A stretch of DNA of 64,000 bases from Riptortus pedestris (GCA_019009955.1 CM032228.1:179109501-179173500), one strand, 5' to 3'; shown: positions 10,999-23,905, counted from the stretch's first letter. Notes: a model not told the origin generated them from the sequence alone. Numbers and translations: made by a program.

Positions 10999-12248
10999 AT
11001 TATAATCTTCAACTCTTGTGTTAAACCGATTATTCCTGATTATAATTTTACTTGATTAGTTAAAAATAGTTTTAATTATTATCGTTGAAGAAAGTACAAC
11101 TTCATTTCTATTATCAAAACATCATTTCTTCACAAGCGGATTATTATCTTAGTAGTGGGCCAGGCCTCCATCCTCATAGCTTGGACAACTAACAGCTTTA
11201 GAGCCGAAAAGATACACAGCTCTGTGTGGTAATATCTCATTGGCACTGAAAACAATAAGAGCTGTTACTATGGAGGCGTTTCCCAGGGCAGCCAAAACAA
11301 GCCATAGAGGAAGAACGCGTTATTTTTTTAATATCATCCTTGCATCATGGCTCTCTCCAAGTTCCAAAATAATGTCACATTTCTTTTCGTTGAGTTATTT
11401 ATTTACCTTATCCTATCCTAGAAGGACTTAGATTTCTGTACGTCTATTGTTTGGTGTCCTCGGATAATTATTCTAATGACTGATCCCTGGCTTATGTTGC
11501 CCAATCAACTTATTGACCTACAGCTATTTCTTAGTAGATGATGTCTAACAACCAGCATTTGCATGCCACGAAAATTCTTTGTCATTGGTCTACCACAACT
11601 TCTTGACAGCTGAAAAGGTACAAACAGCATTCTTTGGACACTCCACTCCATTCGTCTGTAAATTTCTTCATTGAGGAAATGTTACTTACGGCATTTTCAG
11701 AATTCACAATCGGTTCAAGAAATAACTTTGTTACACACCAATCGGAAATTGAGAGGGTAATTTTTACCACCAAGGATCGATAGTTTTCAAATTTGATAGT
11801 CTCTCTTTTCTGTTTATATCTTCTTCGTCAAGTATGAAATCGCTGTTAACAACGATTCCCTTAATATATATATATATATATATATATATACAAACAATGG
11901 AATATCGCAACTCTATTCAAGTATTTTCATGGAACTCTTGCCTCTTTACATTTTTTTGATAATGCCAAAATCAACGTAGATATTAATGCATAAGTGTTTC
12001 ACGTTTGGGACCCCCTCCTCCTAAAAATGCGAAATGTCATATAGCCTATGTTTTTTCTTGGGATACTTCGCACACAAAATCTGTCCGTAGTTTCTAGTCT
12101 TCCGTTTTGAGTGGCAAAGGGGCGGGCAGGCTGACAAACAGGCTAGATATTCAATTTTGATGTAATTGTTCTTTGAATGGGCTCAAAAGTGAAAACAAAT
12201 TTCTTGCGCCGAATTTAAATAGAAAGTCAGACAACCCTTGGAGTTGGA
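10999..12248. other. Unassigned interval upstream of FOXO
   Basis: No recognised gene. It contains a TA microsatellite at about 11863-11890. Open frames of 63 codons (11240-11431 +, 11582-11773 -) have no recognisable similarity. Confidence 0.4.
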
Positions 12249-12284
12249 TATATATATATATATATATATATATGCTGATACAAA

Positions 12285-12329
<45 letters not shown>
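12249..12329. repeat. Two TA microsatellites
   Basis: TA runs at about 12249-12272 and 12287-12329, separated by a short unique spacer. Peptides predicted across them (YIYIYI) are repeat artefacts. Confidence 0.85.
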
Positions 12330-12332
<3 letters not shown>

Positions 12333-12439
12333 TTATAATTCAAGCTGGTGTTGTTTTTAGCTTCAAAAACTATGATTCTCGAAGATGAGAAGGCATTTTT
12401 ACGTAATCTTGTCATGAGAGTAACTCACCTCAATCTTTG

Positions 12440-12559
12440 TTTTAGCAGATTCTTAAGGGAAATCAACTATGGAGTAATATGTATGACACGACTTTCGAAA
12501 AATGTATTAAAATGTCCATCGACCCTACCCAGGAAATGACGAAAATGAGGTCCGTTAAA

Positions 12560-12607
<48 letters not shown>

Positions 12608-12945
12608 GTTAACGCTCTAGATGTCGCAATTTTTGTACTAAACTCGATTAATAAAGGTTTTGTGTAAAATTAAAGCTCAAGTTCGAAAATTCAAAATATT
12701 TTGATTGTTATGAGTCGGATCGAAAATTGTTATAAACCAATCTTGATAAACTATTGATGTTCTAAAATTGTTATTTTATAAATTTTCTTGTAATATTGAG
12801 CGAGTTAATCGCTCATCGAGCTATTATACTCAACGTATTTTGACTCAGAAATAGGCATTTATATGCTTAGAAGACGTAACTAGTGTGTCATTCCAGCACA
12901 TGGGAAATATGCTTAGTTTACTCAGACCCTTTACGACAGAATTTT
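12440..12945 (+). mobile_element. Repeat A (HINE-like), diverged full-length copy
   Basis: Plus orientation: starts TTTTAGCAGATT, then 'tgtccatcgaccctacc', 'gacgaaaatgaggtccgtt', a TA microsatellite (about 12559-12605) and 'tgttaacgctctag'. It ends with 'gggaaatatgcttagttta' and a decayed hairpin. More diverged than the 37.6 and 57.2 kb copies, so presumably older. Confidence 0.7.
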
Positions 12946-13749
12946 AGTTCTAATGAACCTGCTAAAAATACATAAATGTACTTCATTGATACTTTACTAA
13001 ATTAATTTCATTGACGTCCAACCTAGTGTTTGCAAAGGTACTCTTCTCGTCAGCCAGAAGAGAAGCGACTAAATCAAGTTATTTAGTATACTATAAATGT
13101 TTTCGTAATTATTATAATATGTTTAGATATCTGCAATTATTAAAAGCAATATAGCTTATTGAGATTGTCATTACTATCATGGCATGCACATATAATTCAA
13201 TTTCTAATTGTTACATGTTATTTGCATAAGCTATCAATAATTGCGTTTTGATATAGCAACGTCTGACCGTTGGAATTTAAGGATAAAAGGACAACTAAAA
13301 ACAAATAATTACCTTCCAATTATTTTTAATGCAGACTTTGTTCGATAATAGATTTAATATTCATATAATTAAACCAAATATTTCATTAATTAAATGTAAT
13401 TTCGAGTATAATGTACAAAGGTTTTTCGAGAGAGTTTGTATATTTTATTGCAAATAACTTCGGTAGTGTATCGTAAAAAAAGACAATATAAATCCCTATT
13501 TGTTTTTTATCCCACAGTACCATAGGATGCTATATCGGTATACAGAATGAACTTCAATTTATTATTTAGTTAAATTCCTCGGAACCTCGAAAATGTCATA
13601 TCGGCATTCAATAATCAGGGACAACGGGAGAAACAGGAAACGCCTTTGAAGATGGAGGGCTTCAAATCATGAAAAGCAAGAGATTAAATTACAAGAAATG
13701 ATAAAAACCAAAAGACAGAAATTTAAAATAAGCTTTAGTAGTCTGATTC
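12946..13749. other. Unassigned AT-rich interval
   Basis: No recognised gene or repeat family. Confidence 0.4.
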
Positions 13750-14744
13750 CCCTCACATACGCACGCATTAAAGGATTTTATTCAAAAGGAATTTAAAAAT
13801 ATTCATCAATAATATTCACCTAATTAATGCGGAAAATCCATTGGTTTCCGAGAATGGGCTGTCTCTTTGGTTTTGGGAATAATAAAAGACAAGGTCATCA
13901 TGCCACACTTGGAATTGTTTACAGAATTTTCACTATTTTATTAATAAATAATTATTACTTCCCAATGCTGAGTAGCCATCGGAAGAGCTGATGGATGGAC
14001 TGATCTAGTATCCGCATTTGACATTGGTAATGTTTGCCCTTAAATAGGACACCCTTCGCAAGAACCCTACGTAACTAAGACTTGGAATTTAAGCTGGATA
14101 TTATATTCAATGATGCAATAGCTTAATGTAAAAATCGCATACGTGGGATTGGGTTTTAAGACTGAAAACAAAGGCATATAAATAACATCTTTTTTGTTGC
14201 AGTCAGAATCAAATGTGTTGAATAATGCGGAAGGCCAAACTTTGTATAAACTTAAAGCACTTTGTTATGCCTAATGTACTAAATGTACTAATGGTTTTCA
14301 TTATTACTATAATTATTGAAAAAATAATAGTTATGATTCTATTTAAAATTAATTACACTATTAAGAAATAGAATGGCTAATTAATTGATTGCTTGGTCAC
14401 CTACATATATTTCGTTTATTTCATCAATTCTATTATTTTCAAATTACTCTTATAATAGATTATACTATGAAATTGACATAAAAATCATCCATAATTATTA
14501 TAATTTTCTTTGAAATATGATAACTGTAATCCCACATTACAAAACATCAAATTAACCAACTTAGGAATCATTCATTTTTGGATGTATTTTATAAATTATA
14601 GCCACAATCTTAATACTTAATAAGATACTGAAATGGAAATTGAATGGATTAGCTAAACATATTTCTTCCTTCAGACTTCTCATGCAAGTTGTTCCGTATA
14701 ATATTATCTCACTGCAAGAAAATCATAGTTGCATTTTTCTAAAA
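13750..14744 (+). repeat. Long inverted repeat E, left arm
   Basis: About 1 kb that recurs in reverse orientation at 21916-22965. Paired landmarks: 'aaaggattttattcaaaagg' (from about 13770) with its complement near 22925; 'cacccttcgcaagaacccta' (14051) with its complement near 22620; 'gaaattgaatggattagcta' (14636) with its complement near 22000. The arms are diverged by substitutions and small indels. No coding capacity recognised. Either a dispersed repeat present twice or the long termini of a large element. Confidence 0.65.
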
Positions 14745-15093
14745 GCTTTATTTGCATATCTAAAAAATAATCGTCTAAGCTACGAGACAGTTAAAATTGT
14801 TTTTCTATTGTTGCAAGTAAGTATAAATAGATAATAATGGATAGAAGACAAATTTAGACGTCCATATATGACATTGTTAATGCTCCCTCACAAATAAAAC
14901 TGTATATTTATAAAAAAATTATTTTTATTTGATGCTGTAAAAAAAAAAATAGAAAACAAATATACTTATCTTCCATGTATTATCAATTATGATGAAACTG
15001 AGAATTCCTATACTGCAATATAGAGAAAAAAATAAAATAAATGAATTTATTTAATAATAAATAAATTAATTTATTTATTTAATAATAAATAAT
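14745..15093. other. Unassigned AT-rich interval
   Basis: AT-rich with TTTAATAATAAA-type simple sequence at about 15045-15095. No gene recognised. Confidence 0.4.
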
Positions 15094-15947
15094 AAAATTC
15101 GGTCACACAGGGGCTGCGTAAACTAAGTAGATTTTCACGTAAAGTTTTACAATAGAGAAATCTGCACCACTGTTCATCTGTATCACTTAACACCACCACG
15201 AGTAAATACAAACAGCCCTGAGTAATATATCAGTTAATTTTAATATCCTCCCAACAGGAACGGTTTCTGAATTGTAAACAAATAGGTCTGCCAACCACTC
15301 AGAACTGAACAGAAAGATAGACATATTCTTCATCGGAAAGAAAGACAATCATTGATATATATCTTAATATAACATATTAACTTTATTGCAAACTATTTAC
15401 TATATCTAGTACTGCAATTTATAATGAATCAGAATAACTTATATTTTAATAACTCTAATTTTAGTAGTCAAAGAACTGAAGAAGGGGGGGGGGATCAACA
15501 GAACATTTGCATATATCTCACAAAGTAAAAGCTTAAAGGAGCCTCTAACCCAATTTCACGAGAGCCGAACACTTACGGAAACAGCCGAAAATTAGTTCGG
15601 ATGTTTCCGTCCAAGAATAACGACAATAGCCGATCTAATCTCGTTCGTTATCCCCACACGCTTAATAGAAATGCAAATATCTTGGTAAACATTCGAGTTG
15701 AGAATAAATATATATAACAATATTTATAGTAAATTTAATTTACTATAAGATTGGTTCTATATAGTTTTTCGATCCGACAAATACTAACGGAAATATTTCA
15801 AATTTTCGAAAATCCTCCCATCTAAACCCCCCTCCCACTGGTCCGATTTCAGCCATTAACGAACTTGATCTTTATTTACACATAAAACGTTAAAATATCG
15901 AGTTTGGTAACGATCAAGCTAAAATTGCGACTGCTAGAGCGTTAACA

Positions 15948-15986
<39 letters not shown>

Positions 15987-16300
15987 GATATGATATATAT
16001 TGGAGATATGATATATATCATGTCTTCCTTCTTATTAATGTTTATATCTCCTTTCTCCGTTCTTTACAGTTTAATACACTAGCCTTCAGCAATTGGTCTA
16101 AAACAGATTTTAGCAGATTTCCCTTAACGTGTATGTAAATGTAATATATGTACCTATATATATAAATACATAATTTTGAACGGACCTCATTTTCGTCATC
16201 TCCTAGGTAAGATCGATGGACCTTTGAAAATATTTTCGAAAATCGCGTCATGAGTACGACCTCAATACCTGATTTCCTTTAAGGGAAATATGCTATAAAA
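15094..16300 (-). mobile_element. Repeat A (HINE-like), long copy with internal insertions
   Basis: Minus orientation. The 3' hairpin block ('cacaggggctgcgtaaac') is at 15105 and the body is at about 15560-15945, ending 'gactgctagagcgttaac'. A TA microsatellite follows at about 15952-15981, and the 5' terminal palindrome block is at 16170-16300. Extra sequence lies at 15170-15560 and 16010-16110. The second insert matches 39840-39925 in inverse orientation and is followed by a second 'ttttagcagatttccctta', so this is a composite. Confidence 0.65.
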
Positions 16301-16397
16301 AACCTTATTCAGTTCAGTGCACAATATTATGGACAATGTAGTTCAAATATAAAAGAACATATGATTTGTAATTTTAATAATCTATAGTAATTTTTTC

Positions 16398-16622
16398 GGG
16401 GCTCAGGTTAGCCATGCGAGTTAAAGCGTTGACCTTTATCTCATATGGTAAACCTAGAGTGGCGAGTTCGATTCTTGCCTGGGCAAAGGAAATTATTTAG
16501 TGACGAAATTCATTAAATAACGTCCTAAAATCCCACCCTGGCTAGAAAAGGGTGGTAACCTGTAGATAACCCGTCCCGATTACCCTAAGTTGCAAAAAGT
16601 GGACGTTAATAAATAATAATAA
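16398..16622 (+). mobile_element. tRNA-derived SINE, near full length
   Basis: The tRNA-related head begins 'ggggctcaggttagccatgc' (A-box region) and carries a B-box 'gagttcgattc' about 16467-16477. The roughly 30 extra bases between the boxes fit a tRNA with a long variable arm (Leu/Ser type; inference). The body includes 'ccaccctggctagaaaaggg' and 'aaaagtggacgttaataaa', with an AATAAT tail. About ten copies occur in the window. Confidence 0.8.
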
Positions 16623-16649
16623 TATAGTAATTTCAATATGTTATTTTTA

Positions 16650-16852
16650 TTAACGTCCACTTTATGATACTAAGGCTTATTGAGACGGGTTATTTACAGG
16701 TTACCACCATTTTCTAGTCATTGTGGGACTATGGAATTTATTTAATGAGTTCGTCATTGAATAAATTCCTATTGCCCAGGTGAGCATTGAACTCACGACT
16801 ATTGGTTTAACAAGTGACCAACGCCTTAACACACAAGACAGACCAGAGACCC
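16650..16852 (-). mobile_element. tRNA-derived SINE, tail-to-tail with the preceding copy
   Basis: Same family, minus orientation: 'ttaacgtccactttatg' tail block, 'ttaccaccattttctagtca', inverse B-box 'ttgaactcacgact', decayed head. Its 3' end lies within 30 bp of the 3' end of the SINE at 16398-16622. Confidence 0.8.
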
Positions 16853-17689
16853 ATTCCCTTAGAAACAAGACAATCCCTTAGTTACAAATTACTTTCTACT
16901 TACCAATGTAACATCTTCAGTCATGAAAAAAAAAGCAATAAATTATTAGTAGAATAATTCATAGCCAAAGGTATTATATTTCTGAAACCTAACAATTTTT
17001 GAACTCGTTTCAAAGTTTAGTTAACAAATAATGATATAAAACATATTTTGTAGTAGATTAAATATAATAATTATATAATCAAAACTTAATAAAATAGTGC
17101 TAATCACACTATTTATATACATTTAAATAAAATGCTGAATACAATAATTAAATTTAAAATAAATAATTTAAAAACCAACATACTCACAAAAATGCATGCA
17201 GAAAGGGACATAAGTTCTCAAACATTCAATCTCTGGAGAGTTAAATTAACTATGGTTTAGAAGGAAGGGGTATTTAGAAGAGAGGGAAGTTGAAAATTCA
17301 AAATATCTCTGCTGGATCACAAAATGGTACTTTCCCGATCTTATTGTAAATTTAATTTACAATAGTTGTTTCTCTAGCTACAACATTCACTGAATTATTT
17401 ACATTTTTTTAGTTTTCAGTCCTAATTAAACCCACACTACTACTAATGCACATCAAGCATCCACTAGACATCATTACCAGATTAAATTTCATGTCCTGTT
17501 TACATAGAATTCTTATCACATAATAAATGGAGAATGGTATGTTTATTGTCTATCTTAGGTAGATATTATCTTAGGCTTATTTCAACAGAGCGTATATACT
17601 TGTCGTCATAGATGCGAAGCAACACCCTTAACTGACATTTTTAATAAATGCACATTGAAGGAAGTTTCCCGGATAAGGGGGGTATACAG
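16853..17689. other. Unassigned AT-rich interval
   Basis: No gene. 17286-17370 resembles a fragment of the repeat A body ('gaaaattcaaaatatctctg' and 'tcttattgtaaatttaattt'). Confidence 0.4.
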
Positions 17690-18946
17690 TTAGCTGAAAA
17701 TGACCGACCTATATCCGTCCAACTGGCATTCGCGAAAATTTTCGAATAAGTATCTTTAATCGACTAATGGAACATTTTCGCACCATGTTCTCGTACCTGA
17801 GCAATGCGGTTTCCGCGGAAACGTATTTATTAGTTTGGCAACATATGACTTTCTGGAGGATTAATTCAACCTCTGGATAGAAATCAGAGCGTAATTGGAA
17901 TATTTGACATAGTAGATCATGAAATACTACAGATTAACTTAGAATTTTATGGAATAAGAGGCATTGCCCTTGAACTTTTTCGGTCTTATCTCTGTAACTG
18001 TGGACATAAATTAGAAGTTGATGTTATCAGAGGATATAAAATTATTTCAGAATTGAATATAATTACATATGGTGTTCCCCAAGGTTCAATATTAGGTCCA
18101 TTATTATTTTTAATATATATAAACGACTTCCCAGCTAACCTTCAACAACAAAATCTATTCTGTACCCTGATGATACCAGTATAATTATAAAACGTATAGA
18201 CCCAGAAAACTGAAAAAAAATATGGCTCTGTTACTATTAAATCATTATCTGATTGGTTAATGGCAAATAACGTGTCGAAAACAAATATTCTAGATTTTAG
18301 TAAATATGGTGCACATTCTTCAGGAGTGATCTCAATTAATAATCGTGACATCCTACCAGTCCCCATTATTATTATATTATTATTGACTGTGGACAACGCC
18401 TCTACTGATTCAATCATATTGAATAATTGAGTAGAAGCTATAATCGTTTTGCTTCTTATTAAATTGTGTTAAAAAATATTTTCCAATGGAAACTCTATTA
18501 TTAATATACTATGGATATTTCCAAAGTTGGTTAACTTATAGTACTATGCACTGGGGCACCTCCAAAAATCAAATTTTAATATTTAAATTGCAAAAAAGAG
18601 CAATAAGGTTTGTGCACAACAGAAAGTTGAGTGACATATTTGTACCCAACAATATTTTTTGTATAACAAAACATGAACGTTTTACAAAAATAGTGCAACA
18701 CATAATCATAAAGCAAGATACAAGAATATGCGTAATGCTCCCAACCACAAACATACATTTTTCTAGAAACGTGTATCATTTTCAGAAATAAAACTCATCA
18801 ACGCTCTGCCCGAATGTATCAGATCTATTAAAAAATACTCTTTGTTTAAAAATAAATTAAAGCACTTGACGGATGTTTTTATATACAAGATGAATATATT
18901 CAAAAATTGTCTATTATTCAATAAAACTACTAAATATTTGTCATAA
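17690..18946 (+). pseudogene. Non-LTR retrotransposon reverse transcriptase remnant (LINE, jockey-like)
   Basis: Decayed coding sequence of a LINE reverse transcriptase, readable only by switching frames. Landmarks in order: DRPISVQLAFAKIFE (17702-17746), matching the 'YRPISVLPAFSKIFE' block; a GVPQGSILGPLLFLIYIND motif (18071-18127), the region before the catalytic loop; KLQKRAIRFVHNRKLSD (18586-18636), the block after the palm; and LINALPECIRSIKKYSLFK (18792-18848) near the C terminus, ending at TAA 18946. The catalytic FADD is not intact (the sequence reads as a frameshifted LMIP around 18170) and stops interrupt the frame. The N-terminal endonuclease is absent, as expected for a 5'-truncated copy. 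The clade assignment to jockey is by motif similarity only. Confidence 0.82.
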
Positions 18947-20036
18947 ATATAGGTCCAAAATAATTTGTAATCAGGTACATTATATCTATGAGGTAGGACA
19001 AGTTTCTCATCATTCATGAAGTTTGTCATCCTTTAATAAATTAGCATGTCAAGAAAAAAAAAATGTATGTTTCAGAGTTTTAAAAAACTGTACATAGTTG
19101 TATTAAGATTGTGAATGAAACTAATTTATTGTATATAACTGTTTAAATTGATAAATTTTATACTGTGTATGCTTAGAATTTGACCTAATTTTTTAACGAA
19201 AGCATTATATAAGTATAAATGTAATTCAATAATTCGTATAGAATTTAATTGACATAATATTAGAAAATTGATTATAGAAAAACAAGACAAAAAAAAAACA
19301 AAAAATATTTGACGTATCTTTTAATGTTATGATAGCATTTAATGAAAATAAACACATTTCATTTCAAGAAAGTTTGATTAAAATATAATAATTAAAAAAT
19401 AATAAGTTTTTTTTTTAGTACAGACGAAGTTATTAGCACTAAAGACGCACATATTATTAAATATTAATAATGCGATCTTTTCTGATCTTATTCCCTCAAA
19501 TGCCACAAGAAGTGCAAAACTCTTAATTGTAGCATTTAGTTCAAAATTAAGATAAAGAAGTAAGTCTTTGAAGCTTGCTATAAAGCCAAGAGAACTAGCC
19601 ACAGCCAATGAAAGGGGCCGCAGTTTGAAATGAAGCATGCACCGCTAGCATAGGCCTGAGGGGTGGGGTCGGTGTCCTATCAGCAGGCCGGTCACCACCC
19701 TTCGTCATATAATTAATAATAACCATACAACCGGTTTCTCCTTCCACATATCTTCTCAATTTTTCCAAAATTCCTCCACGCGCTGCGTGAGCTAAACTGA
19801 TTTTTGACATGCAACTTTACAGTGATCTAAACCTGGTACAATTTAGTTGTTAGAGTGGGGGAAAAAGGATTAAATTAGTTTGTATGAGTCAAACTATTAA
19901 ATAAGAAGATATTTGTGTAATAAAAATTGTATATATTATACATTTCCCTATTGCTTTAAAACATTCCTCCCGAAAGTCCGTTAATCAAATGTCCATACCA
20001 TGTGAAGCACTTAAATATGAAGTTTCGCAGTTATAA
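18947..20036. other. Unassigned interval
   Basis: AT-rich LINE 3' flank, then 19590-19830, which is more GC-balanced but not recognised. Open frames of 86 and 71 codons on the minus strand (19378-19638, 19595-19810) have no recognisable similarity. Confidence 0.4.
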
Positions 20037-20267
20037 TTTTTTTTTTTTTTATTTTACGTCCACTTTATGCTACTAGGCTAATCGGGACGGGTTATCTACA
20101 GGTTACCATCCTCTTCTAGCCAGGGAGGCAGAAGGAGTTTATTCAATGAGTTAGTCATTAAATAAATTTCCACTGTCCAGGACGGGATTCGAACCCGCCA
20201 CTCTACTAGGGTCTGCCATGCGAGATTAGGACCATCGCCCTAACTCGCACGGCCAACCCGAGCCCCC
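20037..20267 (-). mobile_element. tRNA-derived SINE, best-preserved copy
   Basis: Complete in minus orientation: poly-T at 20037-20050 (the A tail), 'tttacgtccactttatgcta', 'cgggacgggttatctacagg', then an exact inverse B-box 'gggattcgaacccg', and the head ending '..aacccgagccccc'. The intact promoter boxes and a continuous A tail suggest it is the youngest copy here. Confidence 0.85.
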
Positions 20268-20650
20268 AATTATAAATTTAACTTTACAAACATTATAGCT
20301 TATCTATATAAAACTCTAAGGTTGGTCTGGTTTTGTTCTCTTTCAATCAATTGTAAGATCAATAGCTTCTGGCTTGTCTATCTGTCCACACGTCAGTTAC
20401 TCAATCACTAAAAAACGGTTCAGATTATTATTATGTACTTATTTTTCTGAGAAACTATTCCAAGGTAGATAGATGTTGTAGGCTCGTTGTTAATTCGAAT
20501 ATTCTACAACAGGGGCGTCGAATATTCTACGACGTGAAAACTAATTTTTCTTCAAAGAAGTATTTAAATGTTCTTTAGTATCGTCCAGTTTGTGCATTAT
20601 GACTAGTGGAATGGATAATTTACTGGCTTCCATCTTTTTAGGACTATTTT
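20268..20650. other. Unassigned interval between SINEs
   Basis: No recognised feature; a short direct repeat of 'cgaatattctac' occurs at 20497 and 20519. Confidence 0.4.
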
Positions 20651-20780
20651 TATTAATTTATTTAATGAGTTTGTCACGAAATAAATTCCTATTGCCAGGC
20701 GGGAATAGAATTCGCCACTCTGAGTAATTTGCCATGTGAGATTAAGACCAAAGCCTTAACTCACGCTGCTAACCTGAGGC
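20651..20780 (-). mobile_element. tRNA-derived SINE, 5' half
   Basis: Minus orientation; the tRNA-like head and 'ttaatgagtttgtcacgaaa' block are present, the tail half is missing. B-box region 'gggaatagaattcgccact'. Confidence 0.7.
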
Positions 20781-21915
20781 TATCTTCAATATCTTCATAA
20801 ATATTGATTTTATAGATGCTATTTGCGTTTATGAACGTCGAAGTCTTAACTTTCGGCCTCCAAAGACTTTATGTGTACTCCATGAAAATGCCTCAATTGA
20901 ATCAAGCCTGTTGGGGTTTTCCTCCATTCTCCCCCCCCCCTTCGGAGTATTTCGTTAGTTGAGCAAGTGTATGGAAGAATTCCTGAATCTCAGTATCATT
21001 GTTTACAGCTATTAGATGTTCTAACTGTACAAATTGATTTATTTAAACGAAACGCCGCTGGAAAAACATTTCAACAAACTGGCTAGCTCTAAAATGTGTT
21101 AGGCTGGAGTACAGTAGAAAGAAAGCTTTTATAACAATATCTAGGTTGGGAATGAATGGGCTTAAATCTTAAACCACCACGCCATTGTGCAATTATCTTG
21201 GTATTATACCGATACTCCAACTTAGGCTGTATTGTAAATTAATTTCATTTTGGAGGATGTGGAGGGAGGTTCTTAAGGGGCATAACAATTTTGTAAGTGA
21301 AGCCTTAAATGATATCAAAATGTTTCTTTTCCTGTTTGATTATCGCTAATAAGTTGTTTCAAAATATACTGTTCGATACTTCAAAATTTTCTTTACTATG
21401 TAATTTAAAGTAATCTCTGTGATGTACGTTTTTTGTCGTAAAACAATAAAAAAGAAGATATTTGAAGAACGTATAGGTGCTCAAGTTAAAAATTTTTTGA
21501 AAGGTAATCGTCAACTGAATTGAATGAAACACAGTAGGTATACGTGTACTCCAATCGTTAACCAAACTACACTCCTTCCAAATGTAGTAGGTCCGAATAT
21601 AGAGAAAATATTTCTTAAATAGCCACTATTGTTTTTTGTGGGTGGATAAAGTTCATGATTGATATATAATATTAACAGGGATAGAATAGTCAATAACTAT
21701 GTATAAAGGACCACCTGAATACTTTTACTATTAAGAAGAGCTTTTTTTTAGTAGAACATACAGTTTATTTATTCTTGCGCACTAAATGAAGAGTATGAGA
21801 AAATGTAAAAATATTGGATGAAGGTAGATAGGATATAAAGCATTTAAAGTATATGGAGTAGAGTGGAAAAGATATATTACAGTTATGTAAAAAAACAAAA
21901 AAATAAATGTGTTTT
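20781..21915. other. Unassigned AT-rich interval
   Basis: No recognised gene or repeat. A poly-C run lies at 20931-20940. Open frames up to 68 codons without similarity. Confidence 0.4.
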
Positions 21916-22965
21916 TTTAGAAAAATGCAACTATGATTCTCTTGAAGTGCGATAACAGTATACGGAACAACTTGTAAAGGAGTCTGAAGGAAGAAATATG
22001 TTTAGCTAATCCATTCAATTTCCATTCCAATATCATAATAAGTAATATGATTGAGGCTATAATTTATAAAATAGACCTAATAATGAGCGATTCATAAATT
22101 GGTTAATTCGATGTTTTATATTGTGGGATTACAGTTATCATATTTCAAGGGAAATGATAATAATTATGGATGAATCTTAAGTTATTTGATTTAAGAAAGG
22201 AATGATTTTTATGTCAATTTCTGAGTAAAAGCTATTATAAGAGTAATTTGAAAATTATAGGATTAATGAAGAGAAACGAAATATAATTAGGAGACCAATC
22301 AATTAATTAATTAGCCATTCTTTTTCTTAATAGTATAATTTATTTTAAATAGAATTATACCTATTATAACTATTGCATCTACAATAATTATAGTAATAAT
22401 TACAATCATTATTATACTAGGTATAAAAAAGTGTTATAAGTTTATAACATTTTTTCCCAACCACGTTATTGAACTCATTTCATTCTGACTCCAACAATAA
22501 CGATGCTATTTGTATGCCTTTGTTCTCAGTATTTAAACCCAATCCCACGTATGCGATTACATTAAGCTATTAGATCAATGAATATAATATCCAGCTTAAA
22601 TTCCAAGTCTTCTTAAGTAGGGTTCTTGCGAAGGGTGTTTTACTTGAGGGCGAGCAGTACCAATGCCAAATAATGTACACTAGATTAGTTTTCTATCAGT
22701 TCTTCCTAGGCCTACTCACTATTGTGAGACAATTGTGGAGTTATTTGATTAAGAAAGTAGTCAAAATACTATAAATACAGTTAGGGCGCATGATTACCTT
22801 ATGTTCACTCATTCCCAAAAACCAAAGGTCAGCCCATATCCATGGTATTATACACCAAAGTACTTTTAACATTAATATGACTTTTTTAGGTGAATGTAAT
22901 TGATGAATATTTATATTTAAATTCCTTTTGAATAAAATCCTTTAGCATACTTAAGTGTGTATGTT
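21916..22965 (-). repeat. Long inverted repeat E, right arm
   Basis: Inverse counterpart of 13750-14744; see that entry for paired landmarks. The arms are separated by 7.2 kb holding a repeat A copy, two tail-to-tail SINEs, two more SINEs and the LINE remnant. Confidence 0.65.
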
Positions 22966-23905
22966 TTTCCAGTAGACTACCTTCAGAGTCATTAAGTAGA
23001 TCCTTCTCGAGCCTACAGTCCCTCTTGTGGCCAGTGGCTTTCCTCTGCTATTAAAGGAATAATTCTACTGCTACCATTTCTAGACAAGATGTATTTTGAA
23101 TCAATGACGTTTGCTACACGCAGCCATCAAGTGAATAAATCCGAAGCAAAATAAATTAAGTTGCCTTGCCGCACGATAAATGAAAAATAGTTGTTGCCGG
23201 GACCTCACTACTCGATATGTTTCAGCGTCACCGACAGTCATCTAATCTGATTTATACGGGTTGTACTATGGGGCATGGACTATAATAGGTGAAAAATATA
23301 TCAGTCATTGAAGATTAGAAAAGTTCACAGGGATTATGAAATAACAAAATTAGCATATATAAAGATATTAGAATCAACAATATACCTCTGAGCTACAGTC
23401 TTCATCAACGGCCAAGTTCATGATATCGAATGGAATTACCAGTTTACCATTCGTATATTTTTCTTGGTTTCCCGAGTCCTAATATTTAGGAATTAATGGA
23501 TATTTTAATTGCTGTTATCAAACCCAAGTGACCTGGTCTCGAAGAGTACCCTACAAGTAGAGGTATAAGGCACTCACGTAATGTTCTCAAAGCCATAATA
23601 GGCCCAAAATATTGTGGTGACTAACGACTCACCACAAGATAAGAGATAATATCTGAACAAGTCTATTTGACAGGATATGAAAGTTAAAGTGACATTACGA
23701 TGGGCAGGACAAATGGCATAAAATAACCCTACCAGCTGTCTGTATAAAACGTTGATTGTGACTGGTAGTGGATCACGTCGGAGACTCAAGATGAGATGGG
23801 TTAATAAAGTGAACGACACTACAGAAATGAAGAGGCAGGAAAATCCGCACTAATGAATGAAGAGGTAGGAAAACCTTCAAGCGGAAAAAAATGAATATAC
23901 TAAAA
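22966..23905. other. Unassigned interval
   Basis: No recognised gene. Contains an 81-codon minus-strand open frame (23574-23819) without similarity, and a short direct repeat of 'aatgaagaggcagg/aatgaagaggtagg' at about 23827 and 23857. Confidence 0.4.

Noticed and set aside
20037..20267. A functional tRNA gene
   Set aside because: The A-box and B-box are present, but the head continues into a SINE body with an A tail, recurs about ten times, and does not fold as a clean cloverleaf with a paired acceptor stem.
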